Below, piece by piece: positions 24,620-39,100 of a DNA stretch of 64,000 nucleotides. The notes under the pieces were generated by a model, which made no database searches, was not told the origin of the DNA, and saw nothing but the letters and a program-made list of their open reading frames with translations. This DNA is from Mesaphorura yosii (taxonomy: Eukaryota > Arthropoda > Collembola > Poduromorpha > Tullbergiidae), in the NCBI GenBank assembly GCA_009869945.1, contig WIXG01000075.1:62001-126000 (forward strand), written 5' to 3'. The first letter of the stretch is position 1. Every line of letters starts with the position of its first letter. The translations under genes were made by a program, and so were the position numbers.

Positions 24620-26922
24620 CTTGATCGTAATTAAACGAATGCGAACACGGCGTGTGCAAATGTGTGCGTAATCTTAGCGATAAGTCAATTGTGGCAGTGG
24701 AAGACGTTGGACTGCTGGACTTGCGTAGCGTCGTTTGTGTTTCTTGCAGGTAGCAATTAAAGTGCGCAAATATATTTTAGTAAAGCATCTAGCTCTCGTA
24801 TTTCACATTCCTACAAACTCTATGTGACGATGCTGAATGCCTGTCAGCAGCAATAAATTCGGGTCCACCACAAACTTTGATGGTTACATCTCATCAAGAA
24901 GGCGAGGGTGAGAGCGACGATCAAACCTAGTAGAAGCTCAAAGCGGTAGTGCACTGAAGTTGAGTTGATCTTGATTATTGTTTTCCAAGAAAAGGCATTA
25001 AAATAAACAGCCGTCGAAAGCCACAGCCAAACTCAAGTCAGTCGGTGATGGTGCTTGTCACGAATACCTTTGCTTCCTTCCCCAGTTTCAGTTCGCATTC
25101 GCTTCACAAGTCACTTCCACTGCACTTGTTTTGAGCGTTCACATTTATATTTATGTAGTGCATTTAGAAATAATGTCAAAACCTTCGTCAAAGACTTCAA
25201 CAGGCTTGTCCTCGGCTTTTCGGGCTTCGGGTTGTCGGTGTCGGTTCGAATCTGTCAAAATACGGAAAACACAAGCCCTAAGTTTACATTCACATTTCAC
25301 AAGTTCAAGATGCAGAATTCAGAAATACTTTGCCACTGCCACGCCACAATCTTGACAAGAACACGAAAACGAAGGGGAAAGCATCGCAATCATCGGAATG
25401 CTGCTTGGAGGTTCAGTTGTTCAGTTCAGTGCAAGAAAGTGGGGAACATTAGTAATGATTTCTCTAACGCGCAAAAGTTCAACATCATTAAAAGTTTTCT
25501 CAGACTTTCTCCGTCCGCTGCCGCCGTCTTTGCGTTTTGCTCTCGCTTTTCACCGGGCGCGGGCCTTAATCCTTCGTGCGCGTGCATTAATGTATTAGAA
25601 ATGGTTTTTAATAACCATTAAAGCATTACATTAGACTCAGGCTCAAGAAAATCTGCTTTCTAATACTGCTTTCTGCTTCCTGCAGCCGAGAACAAGGCCG
25701 GAATTATTAAAATACGTTTTCACAGTCAGTAGCAGTAAGAAATGAAAGTGCTAATCGATAACTCACAATTCACAGCGCAAATCTCAGACGAGTTAATTAT
25801 TTTTGTGTATTGCGTATTGCACAAACCAAGTAAGTAACAGTGGCATAAATCAACTCAGACCTCCAACGACTACCTCGACTCCGGCTGGCCTGACGTGGAT
25901 TAATACAACTTTTCTTCCCGAATCAGAACCCAGTTTAATATTTAAATCACGCGTTTGGAAAAGAAATTTCCAAGTAGTATGACATTTTGATTAGCTACAA
26001 CTTTTCCTTAATAAATTATTATATTAAAGTTGGCAGCGGGAGAAGAATTAGTTTGTAACTTTTACGCGTGCTGCGTGCTGAGAGCTTTCTTAAAGGGTAT
26101 GGAAAAATGAATTCCTTCTTTGCTTTCACCACTTCACGTGGCTGGGCTTCAGTGCTACCCATTTTAAAAATCATCTTTCAGCTCAACTCTGCATCTGTGA
26201 CTGCAGGCATACGAATACTCTCTGGCTCAATTCATTTGGGACAGCCTCATCATCATTTCAAGACGAAGACGGCAGCAAGCGACGACGGAGTTCCCGTTCC
26301 CCTCGCAGTGAGGCTCATTAAAATGTGCAACAATGACAAAATAATTCATATTCTCATCACCCAGTGCAGCGCAGCTTCATCCTTCTCAATCTCATTATTT
26401 ATGGCCGTCACGATCCTAGCTTGCTTCTACGCTCCGGCCATAAATTAGAATACGTTACTCAACAGCTTGGCTCGGCTCAAGACTGACTTAATATTTTGAT
26501 TTCATTACGAACACGAGCAGAGCAACGAGGACCGAGAAAGAATGAGCGGAAATTCAATTAAGAATTCGGCCTTGGTTCGACAATAACTTAACTAGCATTA
26601 AGGCATCGTCGACCGGCATTGTGGCTTCATTTGGCGTGGTGGTTGTGGTTGTATGCATGTAATTTGATCTCCTTGATCGCTCGGTACAGTAAACGCAACC
26701 GAGAAAAATGGTCGGACGGAGAGTGTGAAGTCTCAAGTGCCTCGTAAGTACGCAAACATGCACGCACACGCGACGCACAATGCAATGCAAGGCAAGGCAA
26801 ATAAAAGAAAGACGCATCCAAACCAGGTTGGATTGCAGTGGAGAAAGCACTAAAGTGCGAATGGCGAAAAAAAGGCAAAAGCAGCGAACGGGAGAAAGCA
26901 GGAAATGAAAATGCTTTTTGTG

Positions 26923-26963
26923 CACTCGAGTGGAACTTTCTCCACTCGAGAATGGAACTTTTC
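26923..26963. repeat. Tandem duplication of a ~20 bp unit containing CACTCGAG
   Basis: CACTCGAGTGGAACTTTCTC is followed directly by a 21 bp near-copy with one extra A and small changes. Each copy carries an XhoI-type CTCGAG palindrome. Confidence 0.8.
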
Positions 26964-29709
26964 ACTACAAAGTGAGCAAAGTGCGTACGCCACGTTTTGG
27001 CTGCTGTGTTCGCACTAAAACAGTTTTGCTCTCGTAACGCGCCAGACGACGACGCAAATGAACACGAACACTGAACGGCTGAACACGTCGCACTCGCGTT
27101 CACGTTGGAAAAGTTCATGTTGTCCGTAATGGGCTTTGAATGTTTTTCGTCCATCAGAATTATAATCGTGTGTCTGCTCAACTGAAACTCAGCCGACTCG
27201 AGTCTGCTTTGCTGCACTTTACGATTCAGGTGCATGCAAGTCGCATGTGTGCACTGCGGTTGCCGTTAATGACAATGCCCAAATATGCCAGTCCCGCTGC
27301 TACATCGTTAATTTTTTAGCATTTGGCAATTGGAAGTTATTGCCTTGTTTATTGTTAAACTAATTTTTTATTGGTTTTTTCTTTTTATTCGCATTTCACG
27401 CAGACCACGAGAAATTTTGCCCTTGTTTGGGCATGGTAATTTGTAAATATTTGCCATGCTGGGCCAGACACACAGCACGAAATACGCATGAATTACGAGC
27501 GCGGTGTCATCAAAATGCGTGCGAATCTGGCTCAGGCGCAGGCCAGACCTGCAATGAAAATGAATGACCACACTCTCTAAGCGACGACTCACCGATCCTA
27601 GCATCACATTGGAAACAGATCCCCAAGACGAGAACCACGAACCACAAGACCACCATCTAGGATTATTATGATTATTATTACGTGATGTTTTGTCTGATGA
27701 CAGATTCCGTTCCATCTTTGTCCCGTGCATCTTTAACATTGTAGCTCGCTGTCGCGTCGCTCGTCGCCAAATATGGACTTTATCATCAGATCTAAATTTT
27801 ATTGCCTCACGGCCGCAGATCGCTGATTTTCATGAGAACCGAACACACTTAAAGTGCGTCGCGTCGTCCTCGCCGACGTAGTGTAAATGTAACATGTTGC
27901 CCTGTTATTCAGTGTAATGCAATGAAAATGGATTCCGTGACCACTTTGGTTAAACCACGACAGGCGACATGCGAAATTGATTAATAAATCGCGTCGTACA
28001 TGAATCATACATCATAATTCCGGCAGAGAACAGATTTCACGTCGAACGTGACAAATCCCGGAATTGGAATTCATTTCGGTGCGGTGCTGCTCCGCAAAGT
28101 GCAGTGTACAAAGCCAAGCCGGCATTACGAAGCACTTAAGCATGGGAGTCGTGAGCTCATTATAAAGGAATTTGTGCGTGCGGTTATGCAATACGCTGGG
28201 ACTGCAGACAGGCTGTACTTTGTTTTGGTTTGTCCGCATATTGCATTATTGCAATGGATCCTGAATAAAAATGTCATTTAGGCAAAATATGACATGTTAT
28301 GCCATGGCCAAAAGCACGGCACGACTCGAGCATGGAGAAAGGATTGAAATTACTTGAATTCTTTGCTGCTCTTTCACTCCGTCATTCGTTTTCGTTCCGG
28401 TTTCCCCTCAATTTCAGCTACCTAATTTCCATTGCTGAAGAATTCCATTCTATGCTTTTCAGGCCGCATTCAGCCAGTTGTACACTGCGGTTTCAAGTAC
28501 AAATACGACGACGACGGCCAGACAAGGCAAGAGACCTTGGTCATGATCATGATGTCTTTCTTTGTGCAGTGGTTGAACCAAATGCGATATGAATAGCTGC
28601 TGAATTTTTATATTATGCGTGGAGCAGGCACTCAAAATCACGTTCGTTCTTTCTTTCCAGATTTTCAATATGATCTCTGTACTCTGTGCTCTGACGAGAT
28701 TCGAATCTTTTTCTTGTACCATTGCACCATGCAGCATTATTTCAATCCCTTTCTTTCTACAATTTTCTCCCGCACCTTCCTTTTTTCTTTCCCCTTTCCC
28801 TCGTATCTTTCACTTTTTTACTCACGCCACACGCGCGACTCGCTCTCAAATATTTTATAATGTTGATTCTATGGATTCATAAATTTTAACCAGAACAGAA
28901 CATAGAAGTCTAGTTTTGTGCTTATAACGCTACGTTGCACTTCGCACGAGAATTCGAACGTAGTAAGGCGCTGTTCCATCCGAGAATTTCTCCGTGTGTC
29001 GTGCGTGCTCTGATGTATTGTACACTTGAAATAATAAATATGAAGAAATGAACAATGAAAAGACGGCGAAAGGCGTAATAAACTGAGAAAACTGTGAAAT
29101 GGTGTAAAAAAAAAGAGCACAGCACACCAAAAAACGTAAGCTTGAGCTTCAAGTCTCCATTATTTCGTCGTCGTCTTCTCCATCACTTTCACTAGTCCAC
29201 TGCTATGCCGCTATGATCTGTGTATAAAGTTTATATGATCATATCTCAGCATTCTCAAGGAAGGTGTTGGAAAGGCTTCCAAGCTCGTAAAAAAGCATGA
29301 AGAAATCTTCTTTTAGTATGGCGTAAGAAACAGAATCGAGGCAAGCGCAAGCGGCAGGCAAGTTGAAGTTTATTATTTCGTGATAACGACAACGATAGCA
29401 GAGCAGCACCGAAAGAAATGGTTAGTTTTGTTTTATGGGTCATTTCTGTTCTGTTTAGTGCTATCAATATTCGTGACCGAAGTACCGAAGCTGTCGACAC
29501 CGTACGTACAGTTAAGCCAAATTGGTATTTGACATTGAACGAACTAAAAATAGTGGCCCAGTCACAGATGGGCTCGTTTCGGCGCTTGGTTCTGTCCAGT
29601 TTCAGTGCGTAGTGGAGCCTCCATCGAAATAATAAGGTAATAATGAGGTACTTGATTTAATAAGCCAATTGTTGTGATAATAAAACCTAAATCATGTCAA
29701 CCATTTCAG

Positions 29710-29795
29710 GAGCTGTGAGCAAGAGTAACTTTTCCTGCTTCTGGAATTCTGAACAATAATGGACCAGGACACAAGTGGTGCTATGCCCTTGCGCA
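29710..29795 (+). other. Candidate first coding exon of an unidentified plus-strand gene
   Basis: The acceptor ccatttcag precedes 29710 and the donor gtaagc follows 29795. Inside, an ATG at 29759 opens MDQDTSGAMPLR and exits in phase 1. A preceding non-coding exon could end at 29636 (AATAAG, then gtaata), leaving a 73-base intron. I could not find the next coding exon, so the product is unknown. Candidate only. Confidence 0.25.
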
Positions 29796-31113
29796 GTAAG
29801 CACCTTTGCCGTATTTGGACAAATCTAATTAGATAAGAACATGTAAGCTGTGTTGTGATCTGAGTTTATAAAAAAAAGTCCACTTAAATCGAGTACACAG
29901 TGCAACCTTTCGAGATACAAGAACGAGAACTCTTTTACCCGCCCCGTACCTATTAATTAACCCTTCTTTTCTTTGTAACTTGAAACTTGTTTCATGTCAG
30001 CTTCAGTCAATAATGGTTTACGGACTCTATAAATAAGAATCCAGTTTGTAGGTCATTATCGTTACTGACGAATGTACCTTCTGACCACATTCACTTCCAA
30101 TTAACGAGGAACTGAAGGAAAGCAACGCAACAGCAACAGGCACAATCGTACGAGTTTGAATTTTTAATGAGCTTTTCGTATGTCCAGTCTTGAGTTGTAG
30201 AATCTTAATAGGTTCGGATTTTCTTGCAATTTCGTACAATTCAGCTAAATTGGCCGGAGTTGTTCGTCGGCATTACTCGAATCAATCTTGAAATCAAGCC
30301 CATTTAATTTTATTGCAAGATCGAGGATCCCTTCGCTGCTCGTGAGCCCTCGGCAAATCGAGGTAAAGGCCGCTCAACTGGTCAACTCACATTAACCGTT
30401 ACACCAAGCTCATTTATAATCATCGCACGCATCGATCACCGAGTTCACAGCCGCGGTTGTCGAATTGTCCAATTAGTCACGCCGGAAGAAATCATTCACA
30501 TCGTAGGTAACGCAACACGCACTTTGTAATTATTTTGATTATGCAATTGAGCACTGGCCACGAACCCACAAATTAAATTTAATCATTTGATCTTCATAGA
30601 GCACTATTGCGACTGTGGGCGAGGGTAAGGCAGGTTGTTCCATTGGACTTGGACGTATTTATGATGTATGGGTACAATGATACTAGATTCAGTGATAAGA
30701 GGAATTCTTATTCAAAATGGAACTCAATGCAAAACAAGTCTTCATTATTCCTGGCTTGACTCGTCGAGGCCGTGGCGTGGCAGTTCTTTTTCCAGTTCAT
30801 ATAATTTAAAATGCATTCAAGTCTCTGACATTGCGCATTATTGACACAAAAGAATAACATTTACATTGCAGAAGGGCGTTGGCAATAATACCATGCAATG
30901 CATGTATTCGAGAATACATTACAAATTTAAATAACCTGAAGAATAGCGAGTAAAAGCCATAAAATGAGCACGGATTCATGTATGCTCGTAAATAAACAGA
31001 TGCTTTTGTATCGCATTAATGTAATTTGACTGAATTATTATTGCTGCATGTCTGGCGAAAGTATTTCACAGTTATTTAACTCAGCTGCACTTCAGAGCCT
31101 TACTTTTACTTAC

Positions 31114-31174
31114 CAATGCAGGCCAATGATGCAACGATTAACCATAGCCCAATTCTTCGATTGATTTCCGAGAT
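31114..31174 (-). other. Candidate alternative signal-peptide exon for DDR
   Basis: A 61-base segment flanked on the minus strand by the acceptor gcgtgtttcag and the donor gtaagtaaaag. Frame 0 reads ISEINRRIGLWLIVASLAC then I, ending in phase 1. That is exactly the phase accepted by DDR exon 2, giving [11 protein letters not shown] across the junction. The hydrophobic core GLWLIVASLAC would serve as a signal peptide in place of the 24619-24511 exon. Transcript evidence is lacking. Confidence 0.35.
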
Positions 31175-34100
31175 CTGAAACACGCAAAAACAGATGAAAT
31201 TAATTAAAGTCAAATATTTCCTTTAATACCGTAATTTTCTGAATTATTTGAATTTTTGAATGCAAAACGCGTACAAAGTTTGAGGAAAACATCTTGAAAC
31301 TTTTCTATTAAGAATCTTCTCATTACAGTCGCAGTCGAAGGAAAGTAGCAAAGGCAAGAGCATATTGAATGAACAAAGCACGGCGACGAGACGTGAACGC
31401 GACATGAAAAGGATTCGTTTGATTCAAAAGTTTTCCAATTCAATATTGAAATTTGAAATAAAAGCCTCACAAACTCGCGTCTTGCGTTGCATGTTTTCAC
31501 CCTCTTTTTCATTCCGGAATCTTTCCAATCTCTGCATTCTGCATATTGCTGCAGTGCATCTGTGCAGCCCGGCCCAGAATACGCGCGTTCATAAAAGAGA
31601 ATAATCTTCAACCACGGGAGCCACAGTGGCCACAAATTAATGGTATTAATAAACGTAATAGCATTAGTCTGAACAAGATTATTATTTATGCATCAAATAC
31701 ATCACAGATCAGGCAACTGCAACTGCACTTCAGCCCGTCTCGTCGTATCGAATAATGGATGCATCTTTCGGTTTCTCACGCCCAGCCCAGCACATTTCCA
31801 TGCAGCACATTAATCACAGCTCGTACAGAAGCTTACGCTCACTCACAAGTGCAATGTTTGGATTTATGTTTTTAAAATAATAAATATCATGCGCTTTGAG
31901 CTTGTTATGATAAGCGGGAGACAAGATGATGAAGATGGGAATTATAAACTGCAGCAGCAATGCTGCACGACGGCAGCACAGTGGCAAGTGCATTTTATAA
32001 ATAAAACAGACACCCACTTGTACTTGAACCAAGGAACAACGGTACATTGTAAATTGTAATCGTAATGGAATTGGGAAGAGACTCATTCGTCTCAGTGCAC
32101 GGCCGTAAAAGAATGAGATTCATTTATGGCATGGCATGGCGTGGTGTGGTGGGTGCATTACACATTACGCATTATTACACATTCCTCTGCGTCTGCTCTG
32201 CTAATGTAAACTCATAATCATAATCACGATTATTAATAACACACGCCCGCGTCCAGACGGGCGAGCGAGTGAGCATCAAGGAGGCAGCAGCCAGAAGCGT
32301 GAAAGCCATGATTCAGTATTCAGAGACATGCTCAATTAAATCTTAATGGATCATGCAATTATTTAGGGAGAATCTTCCATACGCATCTTCATGATCATCT
32401 TTAATGTGTTTCTGCCCATGCCAAAGCCCGGGCTCCGCCTGGTTCAGGCTGAGCCGCTGAATTCTGCAGCACGGCAGTTTTTGTAAATATGAACAGTGAA
32501 CTTGACCTAAGACAAAGTGCATCATCCGGGAAGATTTCGGCATTCGCATTCCAGGAAAAGACCGTGTTTGTGTTTGTTTTTTTCCGCTCAGCGTCAGCGC
32601 TTAATGCACTCTTTCTTAATATACGTCAATATGATTACATTTTCCTTTTAACGGGTGCATTTCTTGTTCTGAGCCGTACTCAGCTCTAACCCAGCTTCTT
32701 TTGGGACCCACATTGCACAGAACGTCGTGTCCATAATGAAAATTTAGTTGCATTTTTGTTTTTGTGCGTCTCCAGTGCACTGCACTGCGCGCAAATGGCA
32801 ATGAGTTTCAGTTTCCGATTTCTCCCCAGCCAGCAGCTCATCTAATTTATACTCTGCAGTACCACAAGCACAATTGCATAGCGCATTCCCCAGAGAAACG
32901 CCAGGAAAAAGTTATTTCTTTTTCCTACAAAGCGAAGCCGGAGCAGGCTTAACAGTGATGTGGTGCTCAGCTGTTGCGTTACTTTTATGTTGACTGATTG
33001 AACTCAAACTTGAACCTGAACCTCGCACTGCGACTGCGATCTGGTTTCGGTCTCGCCTTGCTTTGTCAGTTGTTGAACCGTTTCCTCCTTCGCACGTTTG
33101 CCTCGGTCTCGAACCTCGATTGCCCTTGCCGTTGCAATTTTCATTATTCGCAATGATCTTGCCGTATCTCGTCCGACTGAAAGTCAAGATACCGGCACAG
33201 GCACGGAGCAACGCAACGATCAAGGCATTAATCTTTCACGGGTAGGTAGCCAAACCAAATAGCATCGCATTGCGCATCGCGTCGGGAATGGGAATGAGGA
33301 AGTTCAGTTCTTTTACACTCAATAACTTCAACTCCTGGTGCACTTTTCTCGGGTAAGCTTTCACAATTCATTACGTTTTCATTTAATTCAACCATGACCA
33401 ACTCGTACAGAAGACTGGTCCACATCGTACTCGGTTTCCGCATAGTTTCATGCATACAAGTACGCCGGTATCGGTATTCCCAATAGAAGTCGCAGTGGCA
33501 GTGGCAATAACGCAAAAACTCCTTTCCCATTTGCAGGATGCGATGCGGTGTTTGGTTCCCCGAAGTAATTTCTGTGCCGACCGTGTTAGCCAGTGAGATC
33601 ATTGGCGAATGATCACAATCATCATCAAGAATCCAAGACAAGAACAATCACGCTCGACGGAGCGACGGCGACCATACATGGTCCGAAATTATTATTGCTA
33701 GCCCAGCCTAAGCTTCCTGGTGGACAGAAACAATGTCGTGTCAGAGCAGTAGCAACGACAGCGACCCAGCCTGAGTCATATCATGTACCCATCTGCTTAA
33801 CGATCGAGGACGAAAACCGGCATTTCTACGGACAGGGTAATATAATGGATTAGGTACATAATGATATTGCAATTCAGCGCCTTCGCGTTCGTGTCATGTT
33901 TTTCTTACTGGAAGGAAAAACGCGATCAAGCTGGTCGTCGGTCGAACTTATTATTTTGTCTGGATCTGGAAGGGAGAACAGCAATCTTGCATCGGGTACA
34001 TTGCATCATGCCGCGTAAGTGAGCTCTGCGTGGCGTGTCGTGACTGATTAATCCAATCCAACACTTCCAGAACGAGAATGGAGGAATAAATTTAAGTCAC

Positions 34101-35180
34101 ACTTGCTACTTGCTGCTCAATCCGCTCAGCCGCTCTACCCCTCACTCGCGACGTCGAAACCATTGCGACTGACGACAACTGCTTTGAAGTTGATCTACTT
34201 TATTTTGTGTCTTTAAATATTACATTCTACTCAATTTCCTGCTTACTGCTTTCCTTTCCTTCCTGCATCTACATGCCAGGGCGGGCGGTTTAATTCCGTA
34301 AATCCTACCACAGGCGAAGATACATTTTAATGCGTAAATCAATACAGCTGTCCACCAGCCGTAGCCTAATTCATGGCTACGGTATCAACGCGGATGCAGA
34401 CCTCGCTCGGGTTCTGGCCTTGGTCAACCTATTGGAGATTTGACCACACCAGGCCAAAGGTGGAAAGAAAATCACATGCTTTGTCAACTGTCCTTTTTCT
34501 AAACAGTCCAGCAGGAGACAAAATAATTACAGCAGTGTCCTCAAATGAAAGTGCTTGAGAATGAAAATTTGGAAAGCAATCAGGAAGACGTCGGTGTATC
34601 TTTCTTAATCCTTTTCAAATACGTCCACATTACATTAAGTTCACTTGAAGACCTTGCTCGTGTGGTTGGGCGGCTGAATATCCACTTCACGTTCTAAAGC
34701 ATGAGCATTGTGGATGCGCATCATAAAAGGATGACTCAGTTTGGATTGGATACTTAATCCTGTAATATTATTCCGGTTCCTGTTATTGTATTATTGAATT
34801 TTCATTGTCAATGTCAGAGCTCAGTTGATTCATGGCTCGCTGGCGCTCAAGGCGAGCTTAAATGCATCAACACATGTGCCCGGCTCGGATCGAATTGGTC
34901 TGGCTCGGTACGACACGGCACGACGTGGTGTGAGGGTGTAAGTTACATTACAAGTTTATATTGTTATTTCACTGCCTGATTGAATTAAGCCGTTAATGCA
35001 ATACGGCTCCCAGGATCCGTGCCCAAGTACCATGTTTTTATTGCCCGTTGTCCAGGAGCAGGAGCTGTAACATGAACCGGGCAGCCAGACGTGCGATGTG
35101 AAGTATCCGTCCACTCGCACTCCCGGAAACTTTTTACCAGCGCAAAGTAGTGTCGACTGGACATGAACATAAACGAAACC

Positions 35181-35197
35181 CGAGTCGAGTCGAGTCG
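35181..35197. repeat. Short tandem repeat (CGAGT)n
   Basis: Just over three direct copies of CGAGT in non-coding DNA. Confidence 0.75.
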
Positions 35198-35965
35198 TTG
35201 AATCCAAGCGTACACTTTTGCACTAAATCCCGTACTTTTGTTCAGGTGTTCTATTACCGTAATCGTAATTCGGGATTCGAGAGCTCCGGCCGTAGTTTTG
35301 AAGAGCCTGCAATTCAATGCTGGTCATCCACATTTAGTTCAGGTGCAGCAGCAATAGCGTGACAGTGGCACGTGTCAATGAATTCGATACGAGCACGAGT
35401 ACCAGACTGCGACAGCGACACGGGAAGCCAATAAAAGTGTTTGCCAATACTAATATCGTACAACGATCAACGTGGAATGCATCAAGTCTCCCATCCCAAG
35501 CACAATGACAATTGCATTTGCATCTAACCATGTGATAATTCATTACATAGACGAGATTACCGCAAAGTTTCCCGATTATGCGATGGAAAACACGCAGCAC
35601 TTGAACGATAATCCATACGAGGACGAAGACACTGATTTTAATGGCATTCTGAAAGATAACCGAGCTCGAGCTGCTCTTTGGCTTTCACATTACCAAAACC
35701 TAATAACCCATTCAAAAGTTCAGCTCATACATGGTAATGAATTAGGATTTCTCGGCGCTTGACATTTTTGTCACCTTCAAATGCAATACACACTGCAGAG
35801 CCATGCATGTGGTTCTGGTGCTGGTGTACAATTTCCCAACTTACAGAATGGCAAGCAGAGATTTGTTCGTCGTTAGAAATGTCACTGGTGTTGGTGGTAT
35901 GGATCATATCACAGCCACAACCACGACTGCGACTTCACATTGCTCATCTGTTCAACTTCACTTAC

Positions 35966-36169
35966 TTTTACTTCTCGGAGTGCGAGTGCACATTTTTGAA
36001 ACTGAAACCTGAGCATCATCAATTTTCCTGCTTGCAAGTCATGTTTAGCTTGGCACTGCACCGGCCCGGCCTGGAGCAAGCGGAGACCCCATTCCGCCGT
36101 ATCCCGAGCCATGTGGAAATGATCTGTAGTACTTGAAAATGACTTTGTCATAATGACATGACACGACAA
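35966..36169 (-). other. Candidate upstream start exon paired with the 31.1 kb exon
   Basis: A minus-strand open frame starting at 36169 runs to a strong donor (gtaagtgaag) at 35965. It ends MMLRFQFQKCALALREVK in phase 0, the phase accepted by the exon at 31174-31114. Together they would give an alternative DDR N-terminus. This is inferred from splice phase only. Confidence 0.22.
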
Positions 36170-39100
36170 GGAGACAGCGAGCTCGACGGTATTCCCTTTT
36201 AATGAGAACTGATTGACTTTGACTAATTTCCTATATTATAAGCTTGCACTAGAGTACTATCAGCCAGCAGCCAGCATAGCGAGAAAGCGGCAGAGATGAG
36301 CGATGACAAAGTTGTGGAATGCGTTGCACTTTTTGTGAACTGAGACCTGAGAAGAAACCGCCCAGAACACATTGCACATTGAACGCGGGCTCAGAATTGT
36401 CTTGATTATCACCACACTGTGCTGCACAGTTTGCAGTCATCATCATCTTCGTCACAGCGGCAGAGCAGACAGATTTTGGGGATGAGTACCATTCGGCAGC
36501 GACAGACCAAGCATTTTGACGAGTTATTTCTAGTCACCAGTCATGTACGCTAAGTGCTGGTTTAATTATACGCAGAATAGTCGGCAAGTCAGCATACAGA
36601 ACAGTAAAATCAGTGAAATGAACTCCGATGCGCTGCGCGTGGATGTGAATTGTGAATTTTGGCAAGGTATTCAACTGTGAACAGATATTTGCTAATGAAG
36701 CGTCGAACTGTGCGCCGCGGATCTCTGCAGTGCTTTTTGCATGGTTTCACGGATTCACGAGCACGATCACCGATTTCAGTCAAGCAGAACCTGGTCTGGG
36801 CCTGAACTGAACCGTGCAGGGCGCTGTGCAGTGCATTTGCATGGATGTGGAAATTAATCTATTCACAGTTCGCGAAGTGTGGGGAAACAGAATCCAGAAA
36901 CCAGACCAGGAATATGAGCCATCATTACAATGAGTTGTGTGACTATAATAGCCATAGCTTAATCTGGGTTTGGTTCAAAGGGTTTGCTCCGCGCCCATAA
37001 ATTGAAGGATCATACACGACTCAAAAAATCTTTAGAAATTCAGGATTCTGGCACCAAGTTTGAGGAGCGCAATACAAAAGATTCATTTATGAGTATGACG
37101 AGCCTGCCCTGTACACAAAAATAAATAAGTCAAGATGAGCAGCATTCGAGGCTGGAGTTTTATTATACGACGAGTACAGCACAGGCACAGGCAAGTCAGG
37201 ACGAAAAATTATTTATGATTTCCTCTTCAGCGTAGAGCTGTGTTGTGCTGTGAAGCTGTCCTGAAGGATCAATGATGATATTTTCTTTACACAAGGAATT
37301 ATACACATAATCAGCTTTGATGCTTGAGCCGAGTCTGTCGGAGTCTGGTTCTTCACGTTGTAAATTGTAAAAATGTTTGTACAAGTATTTACTATGCATG
37401 CATCGGCCAAGCCTGCCAAGATCGCATTGCATTGCGCATTGCGTGCACTCTAAACTTAAAGTTAAACGAAGGGGTGAAGGGTGAAAAAGTTTCATTATTA
37501 CATAAATGTCATACACGGCTATGGAGGAGAAGGATCCGGAAAATTTATATCTTGAAGTCAGGCCCTGGCTCTGGCCCTGCTTTTATACTCCAACTGCAGT
37601 GCAGGGCAGGCAGGGATTTAAAATTTCATAACATTATTGCTAGCCCGCTTGGCTCGGCTGTTTAGTAAATCATTCAAAATTTACCGAGCACAGCAGGGCA
37701 CGCAAGCAAAGGGCTCGGCTCAAATAACGAACGAACTGGGAAGGAACAGATACGGAATATCCATAGCTTTGCTTTAATTATGTCATCACCGCCACATGTC
37801 GACGATTGTCAACTGAACCACTGCGACTTTCGACCGACTGTGACTGATATTAACCATAAAACTGCGGGAGACGAAATGAAACCGATAGTAAAGCGTTTAA
37901 TTGTGTATTGACGGCCAGACGCGCCTAAGGCTAAAGGCTAACAGCTAGCGAGGCTTTGTAGTGGCAGTATTTCCAATAAATTGCAACGCAATACTGCAAT
38001 ATTGCACTGAACTTGAACTGAATTGAATTCTTGTATGCGTGTGCGTGTTCGCGTACTACGTGTTTATGGTCGGTTACACACTCGACAGTTTATTTGTCGT
38101 ATTTTTATTAACTCTTTTATTAAGAGCGGAGCTCCTCCACGAAAGCAAGCAAGCGATGATGCTTTATGAGATTTCTTCTTTCTTCTGGCTCGAGATTTAT
38201 CTCGTTTCGATTCTATTCCGCATCGGATCCTTTGAATCTTTGAATCTTCGCTTTATTAGACGCCGAAGTGCACACGACGACGGCGTAAACAAGTTTTTCG
38301 CAATACAAGTGCATAACGCGTGCGAGTGCGTGCGCGATGCTTTCTCCACATTTCATTGTGCGCATTGCATTGTGAGATATCTAATAAAAATTTCCACTGT
38401 GAGTGAAAGACGAGCCCGATCTTATTTTCTGGAATCAAATGCCTGCAGGCAACCCAAGCGTCGAGATTTAGTGTGTATTTATTGAGTACACTGCAGAATC
38501 TATTCCTGCGTTGCATTTCCTTGCACGAGATAATGATGAAAAGTGCAACAAAAGAGATTCAGTTTCTGGTGTCGGGAGATATTTCATGAGAAATGAGAAA
38601 CCTGCCTGCAATGCAGCACAAGAAATATGAACTGACTCAAGAAATGAGTGCATTGTCGCTGTCGCTGCTCCTGTGCTGTCTCAGGTTGCATGAAATTACA
38701 AAATTCTGCAACAAAACTCCAGCGAAAGGCGAAAGTCAAACAGAAACTTAAGGACAAGTAAATCCGAATTCTTTCGAGACTGACAGACGAAAAGTTTCTC
38801 GGGACTTTTTGAAGGGTATGAATTTGTACTTTTCAGATTTGTGCATTGTGAAGGAGTCATGAGTCTGGGAGCAAAGAGGATAGAATCTTGTATGAATAAA
38901 GTATTAAAATCCTGCGTACAATCATATGCAAGGCTTCCTTCCCTTTGGGCATGCAGACAGACGATCTTAAAAAGAAAATCTTTAAACTTTCTTCTTTCTT
39001 TCTTTTGACTTGAAAGGATTTCGAAGCTTAAACAATTTCTCGGGGCACTTTGCTGCTCAGCTTTGACTTGGCTCTTATTTACGGCGTATTTGAGTATTTG

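Noticed and set aside
25235..25260. GGTTCGAATC, a tRNA B-box-like string
   Set aside because: No A-box upstream and no cloverleaf can be drawn.
25055..25621. 188-codon plus-strand open frame
   Set aside because: Length is near what chance gives in 64 kb over six frames; Ser/Arg/Phe-rich, no domain, no splice or promoter support.
26627..27235. 202-codon minus-strand open frame
   Set aside because: No recognisable domain, biased composition, overlaps simple repeats; expected by chance at about this number.
35472..35762. 96-codon plus-strand open frame with balanced composition
   Set aside because: Looks somewhat protein-like, but has no domain, splice or poly(A) context to separate it from chance.
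38039..38485. 148-codon plus-strand open frame with a hydrophobic N-terminal part
   Set aside because: Begins at a non-ATG codon, no family match, composition drifts; judged chance.
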